Shown piece after piece: positions 1 to 4,918 of a stretch of DNA of 5,863 nt. Each line of letters starts with the position of its first letter. The stretch's first letter is position 1. The stretch comes from Erysipelotrichaceae bacterium (GTDB lineage: Bacteria; Bacillota_I; Bacilli_A; Erysipelotrichales; Erysipelotrichaceae): assembly GCA_900754715.1 (NCBI GenBank), contig CAAEDX010000239.1:1-5863 (forward strand), written 5' to 3'. Below the pieces are notes generated by a model. It was not told the DNA's origin. It made no database searches and saw only the letters and a list, made by a program, of their open reading frames with translations. Made by a program: the position numbers and the translations under genes.

Positions 1-307
1 GACGACCGTCCTGCAGGTCGGCGATCTGACCCCGCATCTGGATACACATCAGGTGCAGCGCGCCGGCAGAGACATCACGCTTTCCTCCAAGGAATATGCG
101 CTGCTCAGCTATATGATGCAGAATGCCGGCACGGTGCTCAGCCGCGAGCGGCTGGAACAGCACATCTGGAACTATGATTACAGCGGCGGTTCCAACGTCA
201 TCGATGTCTATATCCGCTATCTGCGCAAGAAGGTCGATGAAGGGCATGACATCAAGCTGATCCGCACCGTGCGCGGGTCCGGCTATGTCTTGAAGGCAGA
301 CACATGA
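1..307 (+). CDS. OmpR/PhoB-family response regulator, C-terminal DNA-binding domain (5' partial)
   Basis: This is the DNA-binding end of a two-component response regulator; the receiver domain lies outside the window. Reading from base 2 gives 101 residues with no stop before the TGA at 305-307. The GTG at 53 is an internal valine and not the start, because the upstream codons already give the winged-helix beginning (LQVGDLTPHLDTHQV). The whole OmpR-type winged helix is visible: the LSSKEYALL segment, then VLSRERLEQHIW, the recognition-helix region NVIDVYIRYLRKKVD, and the closing IRTVRGSGYVL hairpin. The protein should bind promoter DNA once phosphorylated by the kinase encoded next. Its stop overlaps the kinase start (ATGA, 304-307), so the two are translationally coupled. 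The family assignment is firm. The regulon and the signal cannot be read from the sequence. Confidence 0.95.
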   Translation, partial: TTVLQVGDLTPHLDTHQVQRAGRDITLSSKEYALLSYMMQNAGTVLSRERLEQHIWNYDYSGGSNVIDVYIRYLRKKVDEGHDIKLIRTVRGSGYVLKADT

Positions 308-1662
308 AACAGCTTTCGCTGAAAGCAAAGCTGACGCTCTTATACAGCGTCATCATGGCCGTCATCTTCAGCATCACCATGGGCATCTTGTTTTATTTCA
401 GCAGCAACGAGATCCTCACCAGCACCCGCAGCATGCTGGAGGAACGCGTCTCCTCCTCTTTTGACGCCGTAGAATACCGCAACGATCGCTTAGAATATGA
501 CAATGACCTGCTGGAGATCCGCGACGGCGTCTATCTCTCTGTCTATGATCGTGACGGACAGATGTTATATGGCAAGATCCCCTATGATTTTGACGCTTCC
601 CTGCCCTTTGAAGAGGGCAATGTCCGCCGCATCGATACCGACGGCGTCGACTTCTATGTGCTTGACATGAGCTTTCCTGTCGAAAACTATGGCACCTTGC
701 AGATGCGCGGCATCGTCTCCATCACGGACGCGGAATCTAGTTTCCGCTTCATCATGCAGCTGGCGCTCATCTTGTTTCCGCTGCTGATCATCTTCAGCGC
801 GATCGCCGGCTATCTGATGAGCCGCAGGGCCTTATCCCCGGTGGAAAAGATCACCCAGACCGTGCGCAATATCCAGCAGGAAAACGACCTGAGCCGCCGT
901 GTCCACCTGAAGCAAGGCAGCGCCGAGATCTACACCTTGGCCGAAACCTTCGACTCCATGCTTGATACGATCGAGGCCGGACTGAAACGAGAACGCCAGT
1001 TCAGCAGCGATGTTTCCCATGAGCTGCGCACCCCGCTCAGCGTCTTGCAGATGCAATGCGACGCGATGCTGGAACGCGATGACCTGGATACGCAGACAAG
1101 GGCACAGATCGAAGTGCTGCAGCGCAAGATCAAAAACCTGTCCTCCATGATCTCTCAGCTGTTGTTGCTGTCACGCGCAGACCGTGGCCAGGAGAAATTA
1201 CAAAAAGAAGACCTCGATCTCAGCCAACTGGCACAGATGCTCACGGAAGAATATGAAGAGATCGCCGCTGAGCGTCAGCTCACCTTGCATGCCGACATTC
1301 AGCCTGATATTCATATGCATGCCGATCAGACGCTGATGATCCGGCTGTTTGCCAATCTCTTGCAAAATGCCATCACCTATAATCGGGAACATGGCTCCAT
1401 CACCATGACGCTGAAACAAGAGGATGACATCATCCTCATTATCCAAGATACCGGCATCGGCATCAGCGAAGAACATCTCCCTCACATCTGGGAACGCTTC
1501 TACCAGGCCGATCCATCCCGCAGCGATACCGAAAGCAGCGGATTAGGGCTGTCCATGGTCAAATGGATCGTAGAAGCCCATCAGGGAACCATCACTGTTT
1601 CCAGCAAAGTCAATGAAGGCACGACCTTCACTTGTATATTTCCCTCAGGCACTAGTCAGTAA
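304..1662 (+). CDS. Membrane sensor histidine kinase (HAMP-HisKA-HATPase)
   Basis: This is a complete 452-residue two-component sensor kinase that should phosphorylate the response regulator encoded just upstream. Residues about 8-33 form a first membrane helix, about 34-148 an extracytoplasmic sensor region, and about 149-172 a second membrane helix. A HAMP linker follows (about 172-225, with the ALSPVEKI start). The dimerisation/phosphoacceptor motif SSDVSHELRTPL places the phosphorylated histidine at H239. The ATP-binding domain shows an N box (NLLQNA, 351-356), a G1 box (DTGIG, 382-386), an F box (ERFY, 397-400) and a G2 box (GLGL, 413-416). All catalytic motifs are intact. The start ATG overlaps the regulator stop, with a GAAGG site at 292-296. 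The ligand is unknown, since the extracytoplasmic region shows no domain I can name. No terminator follows, so transcription may run on into the ATPase gene 13 bases downstream. Confidence 0.95.
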   Translation: MKQLSLKAKLTLLYSVIMAVIFSITMGILFYFSSNEILTSTRSMLEERVSSSFDAVEYRNDRLEYDNDLLEIRDGVYLSVYDRDGQMLYGKIPYDFDASLPFEEGNVRRIDTDGVDFYVLDMSFPVENYGTLQMRGIVSITDAESSFRFIMQLALILFPLLIIFSAIAGYLMSRRALSPVEKITQTVRNIQQENDLSRRVHLKQGSAEIYTLAETFDSMLDTIEAGLKRERQFSSDVSHELRTPLSVLQMQCDAMLERDDLDTQTRAQIEVLQRKIKNLSSMISQLLLLSRADRGQEKLQKEDLDLSQLAQMLTEEYEEIAAERQLTLHADIQPDIHMHADQTLMIRLFANLLQNAITYNREHGSITMTLKQEDDIILIIQDTGIGISEEHLPHIWERFYQADPSRSDTESSGLGLSMVKWIVEAHQGTITVSSKVNEGTTFTCIFPSGTSQ

Positions 1663-1668
1663 AGGAGG
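1661..1668 (+). promoter_or_regulatory. Shine-Dalgarno site deciding the ATPase start
   Basis: AAAGGAGG touches the stop codon of the histidine kinase. The first possible ATG (1669) would have zero spacing from it, while the second ATG (1675) sits 6 bases after AGGAGG, a normal distance. The start at 1675 is therefore preferred, which removes two residues from the longest reading frame. Confidence 0.8.
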
Positions 1669-1674
1669 ATGACC

Positions 1675-2706
1675 ATGCCTGTTCGATCGATCAAAATCAT
1701 GAATGTCCTGGCCTTTCAGGATCACTTCACCTTGACATTTTCCGATGGGATCAATGTGATCATCGGCGGCAATGGCACTGGCAAGACCACGCTGCTGAAG
1801 ATGATTTACACTGCTGCGCAATGGTCCGCCAAACCTGTGCGCCCAGGCAAAAACAAGTCATTTCATCAATACTTTTCTCATGCGCTAAGTGATGCCTGTC
1901 TCACCAACCACGACAAAAACACAAGGACGCATTCTGCGTTTGCGGTCTCTGATGGCAAACATACGCTGACATACTGTCTTGCTCCGCAAGAACGCGTCGA
2001 TGCCCAAGACTGGATCAATTTAAATATCTCATCTGTCTTTATTCCGACGACGGAAATGCTCTCTCATGCCAAAGGATTTCTCGCGCTAAACGAAAAATAC
2101 GACATGCCGTTTGACGATACTCAAATTGACATTCTGATCAACGCTTCGCTTCCCGAGACGCGCGTTTGCCCGCCTTATTATGCGGCAATATTAAAAGAGC
2201 TCAGCGACGTGATCGATGGCGAAGTCATCTTCGAACAAGATATCTTCTATGTAGTGAAAAAAGACGGACGAAAAATTGATTTCGCACTGGAAGCAGAGGG
2301 ACTCAGAAAGCTTGCGCTGTTATGGAAACTGATCCGCAATGGGCTTCTTGAGCAAGGTGCGATCTTATTATGGGACGAGCCAGAAGCCAACCTGAATCCG
2401 GAATTATTTCCGCTTGTCGCCAAGATCCTCCTGACATTACAGGAAAATGGCATCCAGATCTTCCTGGCTACCCATAGTTACCATTTTGCCAAATACCTCG
2501 AGCTGTTGCGAACCCAAAAAGAACAAGTATTATTCCATGATCTCCACAAAGATGCATTCCCCGCAAAAAGAGATACTCACTCTTCATCCAGCACGATCCA
2601 TGGAAAAAGCGCATGCTGCATAGAAGAGCTGGAGCCCAATCATCTGAGTGACGCCGATGAAAAACTATTAGACTTGATATACAGAGAGAAGGTGCAAGGA
2701 AAGTGA
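1675..2706 (+). CDS. ABC-like AAA ATPase (AAA_15/AAA_21, RecF/SMC-like class)
   Basis: This is a soluble P-loop ATPase of 343 residues from the preferred start. The N-terminus has the RecF/SMC-like layout: a short strand, FSDGINVIIGGNGTGKTTLLK with Walker A at about residues 31-38, and a long insertion. It continues with an ABC-signature-like segment (LEAEGLRKLALLWK, about 205-218), Walker B ILLWDEPEANLNPEL (about 230-243) and a switch histidine in LATHS (H267). All ATPase motifs look intact. Proteins of this class commonly act with a nuclease or other effector encoded next to them, often in phage or plasmid defence; that role is inferred here. The stop overlaps the start of the next gene (GTGA, 2703-2706), so the partner was translationally coupled, but that partner is now broken. 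The gene follows the histidine kinase closely without a terminator, which suggests insertion downstream of the two-component operon or co-transcription with it. Confidence 0.85.
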   Translation: MPVRSIKIMNVLAFQDHFTLTFSDGINVIIGGNGTGKTTLLKMIYTAAQWSAKPVRPGKNKSFHQYFSHALSDACLTNHDKNTRTHSAFAVSDGKHTLTYCLAPQERVDAQDWINLNISSVFIPTTEMLSHAKGFLALNEKYDMPFDDTQIDILINASLPETRVCPPYYAAILKELSDVIDGEVIFEQDIFYVVKKDGRKIDFALEAEGLRKLALLWKLIRNGLLEQGAILLWDEPEANLNPELFPLVAKILLTLQENGIQIFLATHSYHFAKYLELLRTQKEQVLFHDLHKDAFPAKRDTHSSSSTIHGKSACCIEELEPNHLSDADEKLLDLIYREKVQGK

Positions 2707-3161
2707 ATCAAGTCTTCATCAATGCAAGCTCAGCATTCTGAGCGGTGTGGACTTCATCGTCGAAACAGACGATGCCATCATCCTGATCGAATAAAAAAAA
2801 CGCATGCATTGCTCAAGCCATCAGGCCCGGCGCATTCGATCCGATGAGCCAGAAGAAAAAGAACAGCATCGCATACAAGTTTTATGACTCATGGATCTAT
2901 CTTTCCGCCACACATCATAAAAAACCTGTCAAATATGTGTCTGTGCTTGAATATCCTGGCAGTGATAAAGTCACACGCAAGATGCTCAGAAACAAGATCA
3001 GCGATCTCCTGCCATTCAAGTTACAGAATCTGCCCCAGATCAAAGAAAAGCTGATTCATGATTTTGAAGTATTGCCCATCAATGAATGGAATACCCATAA
3101 GCTATACCGCCTGTTTCCGATCACACCACTGTATTCAACCGTTTCCAACCACCATGCTTAA
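2703..3161 (+). pseudogene. Frameshifted nuclease-like partner of the AAA ATPase
   Basis: One protein is spread over two reading frames. It starts at GTG 2703 (MNQVFINAS...), overlapping the ATPase stop, and hits TGA at 2739. The sequence resumes one frame over (SILSGVDFIVETDDAIILIE) up to TAA at 2792-2794. It then returns to the first frame from about 2793 (KNACIAQAIRPGAFDPMSQ...) to the stop at 3159-3161. The ATG at 2844 is internal and has no ribosome binding site, so a free-standing 105-residue protein is unlikely. The joined sequence has the form GVDF...ILIE-(x)-K, resembling the D...ExK core of PD-(D/E)XK nucleases, followed by a conserved-looking helical and strand tail (KFYDSWIYL, KYVSVLEYP, HDFEVLPINEW). 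The second frame change falls directly after the Glu of that motif, at a run of eight A's. The first junction may also have lost some residues. The nuclease assignment is moderate. That the gene is broken is clear unless there are sequencing errors. Confidence 0.75.
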
Positions 3162-3170
3162 CCATCTGAT

Positions 3171-3195
3171 CACCGGTCCTTGCCGGTGTTTTCTC
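3171..3195 (+). terminator. Short rho-independent terminator after the nuclease remnant
   Basis: The stem CACCGGT (3171-3177) pairs with GCCGGTG (3182-3188), including one T-G pair at the loop, around a CCTT loop. TTTTCTC follows directly. It begins 10 bases after the stop of the decayed partner gene, which is the expected place for the end of the ATPase/nuclease transcript. The T-run is short, so it may leak into the next gene. Confidence 0.6.
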
Positions 3196-3207
3196 ATTGC
3201 ACACAAA

Positions 3208-3236
3208 CTGATTCGGTGCAAACCGAGTCGGAGGTG
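3208..3236 (+). promoter_or_regulatory. GNRA-loop hairpin overlapping the ribosome binding site of the next gene
   Basis: CTGATTCGGT (3208-3217) can pair over 10 positions, two of them G-T, with ACCGAGTCGG (3222-3231) around a GCAA tetraloop. The last two bases of the stem are the first two of the Shine-Dalgarno sequence GGAGGTG (3230-3236). That sequence lies 9 bases before the ATG at 3246 and fixes this ATG as the start. A competing hairpin, TCGG (3228-3231) with CCGA (3238-3241), would put AGGTGA in its loop. A role in tuning translation is inferred. I see no convincing -35/-10 pair in 3162-3245. Confidence 0.4.
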
Positions 3237-3245
3237 ACCGAACTA

Positions 3246-4625
3246 ATGCAATTCTATGGCCGCGACAGCCAACGGCATTTACTGCACCAACTCATCAAAA
3301 GAAATAAGCTTCAAGTCGGACTGATCTATGGCCGAAAAAGAGTCGGGAAAAGCGAACTGATCAAGCAAGTGCTGCGCGAATCCCCCATCAGATCGATCTA
3401 CTGTTTATGCAAGCAAACCACAGAGCCTAATAACATGGATAGTCTGGCTGTGCTGATCAGCGAATGCTTTCATTTTCCTAAGCCATCTTTCTCCAGCTTA
3501 GAAGAACTGTTGAATGATCTTTTTCAACACGCAGAAAATGAACCACTCATCCTGGTCTTAGACGAGTACCCTTACTTACGAGATACCACGGTCGGTCTTG
3601 ACAGCATTCTCCAATCTTTGATCGACAAATATCGTGACTCCTCTGAATTAAAGCTGATCCTCTGTGGTTCTTATGTAGATATCATGAAATCCTTGCTGGA
3701 AAGTCAAAACCCTCTCTACGGCAGGGTAGATCTGACCATCGATTTGAAACAAATGGACTACTATGAATCCGCCATGTTTTATCCTTCTTTTTCCAATGAA
3801 GATAAAGTGAGGCTTTTCAGTGTTTTCGGCGGGATCCCATATTACAATAAACTGATCGATGAACGTCTTTCCGTCAAAGACAACATCATGGAATTGATCG
3901 CCTCTCCCGGAGCACGGCTGGAAAACGAAGTGGAAATGTATCTGCGATCTGAAATTGCCAAGATCAATAACGCCAATGAAGTGTTCGAAGCATTGGCAAA
4001 AGGATTTTCAAAGTTTCATGATCTATTGTCTCAGTCACACGTCAGCAGCGGTCCGACTTTGATCGATGTTCTGAAACGTCTGATCAAAATGGAAGTCGTA
4101 CAAAAAGAAGCGCCGATCAACGATGAGAAAAACAAAAGAAAAGCAGGCTATCACATCATTGACAACCTGTCTTTATTCTATTACCGGTATATCTATCGTT
4201 TTTCTTCACAGTTGAGTGTCATGGATCCCGAAGTATTTTATGCCCGCTACATCGAACACGATTTCGAGACCGACTATGTGCCACATCTTTTTGAACACAT
4301 CTGCAAACAATACCTGATCCGGCAAAACCGTTTGGGTAAATTAGCGATCCCATTTGAAAAGATCGGGAAATACTACTATGATGATCCGATCACCAGAACC
4401 AACGGCGAATTTGACATCGTGACCCAAGATCCTGAAGGATACATTTTCTATGAGGCGAAATTCCGCAAAGCCCCGCTCACCCAAAGCATGATCGAACAAG
4501 AAATCAAGCAAGTCAAAGCTGCCAAATTAGATTGTTATCGTTACGGTTTCTTTTCCAGATCCGGATTTGAATCTGAACCAAGTGATGATATGATTTTCAT
4601 CACATTGGATAACCTGTATTCTTAA
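3246..4625 (+). CDS. Archaeal-type ATPase with C-terminal DUF234/PD-(D/E)XK-like domain
   Basis: This is a 459-residue soluble protein of the PF01637 (archaeal ATPase) plus PF03008 (DUF234) type. The start FYGRDSQRHLL is the usual family opening. Walker A is GRKRVGKS (29-36) and Walker B is LILVLDEYP (101-109), followed by a sensor segment (LKLILCGSYVDIM, 135-147) and the family-typical FGGIPYY (194-200). A winged-helix-like stretch lies at about 253-287. The C-terminal domain contains NLSLFYYRYIY (307-317) and ends with GEFDIV (387-392) and YEAKF (402-406). Together D390, E403 and K405 form a D...ExK nuclease-like arrangement. Family members are common in archaea and gut bacteria, and their cellular job is largely unknown. 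DNA cleavage or a defence role is inference. The start at ATG 3246 is chosen because GGAGGTG precedes it; an upstream in-frame TTG at 3180 lies inside the terminator hairpin. The gene looks intact. Confidence 0.9.
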   Translation: MQFYGRDSQRHLLHQLIKRNKLQVGLIYGRKRVGKSELIKQVLRESPIRSIYCLCKQTTEPNNMDSLAVLISECFHFPKPSFSSLEELLNDLFQHAENEPLILVLDEYPYLRDTTVGLDSILQSLIDKYRDSSELKLILCGSYVDIMKSLLESQNPLYGRVDLTIDLKQMDYYESAMFYPSFSNEDKVRLFSVFGGIPYYNKLIDERLSVKDNIMELIASPGARLENEVEMYLRSEIAKINNANEVFEALAKGFSKFHDLLSQSHVSSGPTLIDVLKRLIKMEVVQKEAPINDEKNKRKAGYHIIDNLSLFYYRYIYRFSSQLSVMDPEVFYARYIEHDFETDYVPHLFEHICKQYLIRQNRLGKLAIPFEKIGKYYYDDPITRTNGEFDIVTQDPEGYIFYEAKFRKAPLTQSMIEQEIKQVKAAKLDCYRYGFFSRSGFESEPSDDMIFITLDNLYS

Positions 4626-4657
4626 AAGGGTATACATACATCGTTGTATGCATACCC
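4624..4657 (-). terminator. Terminator hairpin between converging genes (T-run on minus strand)
   Basis: GGGTATACATACA (4628-4640) pairs with TGTATGCATACCC (4645-4657) with a single mismatch, around a TCGT loop. Read on the minus strand the hairpin is followed by TTTT, giving a classical terminator for the peptide and radical SAM genes. On the plus strand it starts 3 bases after the ATPase stop and is followed by TCTGCGG, without a T-run. It would therefore act weakly or as a 3'-end stabilising hairpin for that gene. Confidence 0.75.
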
Positions 4658-4719
4658 TCTGCGGTGTGAAGCAAGCACCATTTAAATTACATCATTAAAT
4701 AAAAACCTGTACTAATTAA

Positions 4720-4842
4720 CTAACCAAATGCGTGAATGCATCGAACACAATGCCCGCCATGACATTCTCCCTTATCGTCAGCCATGTTGCGAACAGAAAC
4801 GTCTGCTTCAATTTTCTTTACTTGCGGCTTTTCATAACTCAT
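4720..4842 (-). CDS. Cys/His/Gly-rich RiPP precursor peptide (40 aa)
   Basis: This is a 40-residue peptide, probably the substrate of the radical SAM protein encoded 77 bases upstream on the same strand. It starts at ATG 4842-4840, 9 bases after a strong AGGAGG, and ends at TAG 4722-4720. Residues 1-24 look like a charged leader (MSYEKPQVKKIEADV..., then SVRNMADDK). Residues 25-40 look like a core with Gly, His and three Cys: C27, C32 and C35 in ECHGGHCVRC, with H28, H31 and H37, ending in AFG. A short charged leader followed by a compact Cys/Gly tail next to a radical SAM/SPASM gene is the usual picture of thioether-forming peptides (sactipeptides or ranthipeptides). I do not recognise this exact family, and the bond type cannot be told from sequence. 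The interleaved Cys and His could also bind metal. No transporter or protease is visible here, but the locus runs off the right edge. The plus-strand frame across this stretch has no ribosome binding site and looks like a shadow. Confidence 0.8.
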   Translation of the reverse strand: MSYEKPQVKKIEADVSVRNMADDKGECHGGHCVRCIHAFG

Positions 4843-4850
4843 AATGCACA

Positions 4851-4860
4851 CCCTCCTTTC
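4851..4860 (-). promoter_or_regulatory. Strong Shine-Dalgarno site of the precursor peptide gene
   Basis: On the minus strand GAAAGGAGGG ends 8 bases before the ATG at 4842. It is a near-perfect anti-16S match, as expected for a peptide that must be made in excess over its modifying enzyme. The 77-base gap between the radical SAM stop and this start is very AT-rich and contains TATAAT (4872-4867), but I see no matching -35 element. Confidence 0.8.
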
Positions 4861-4918
4861 ATAAAAATTATATATATAAGAGGAAAACAAGCTATCCTCC
4901 CATATATCAAAAATACAC

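Noticed and set aside
832..1485. Several minus-strand frames opposite the histidine kinase
   Set aside because: They are antisense shadows of a GC-rich coding region with all kinase motifs on the plus strand, and lack ribosome binding sites.
2793..2800. Programmed frameshift or transcriptional slippage at the run of eight A's
   Set aside because: The in-frame TAA begins one base before the run, so slippage on the run comes too late to avoid the stop, and the other frame change near 2730 has no slippery sequence.
2844..3161. Independent 105-residue gene starting at ATG 2844
   Set aside because: No ribosome binding site, and the same frame continues upstream with protein-like sequence (KNACIAQAIRPGAFDP), so it is the 3' part of a broken gene.
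3180..3245. N-terminal extension of the DUF234 ATPase from TTG 3180
   Set aside because: The TTG lies in the loop and stem of a terminator and has no ribosome binding site; the family normally begins at the FYGR segment right after ATG 3246.
4720..4890. Longer precursor starting at TTG 4890 (minus), preceded by GGGAGG at 4901-4896 and in frame with the peptide
   Set aside because: It would add 16 residues, part of them translated from the strong ribosome binding site itself (Glu-Arg-Arg). The ATG at 4842 has the better codon, site and leader-like N-terminus. Kept only as an alternative.
4861..4918. Promoter for the precursor with -10 TATAAT at 4872-4867 on the minus strand
   Set aside because: No -35 hexamer at 16-18 bases (the nearest, TTGTTT, is only about 12 away), and AT-rich DNA gives such -10 matches by chance.
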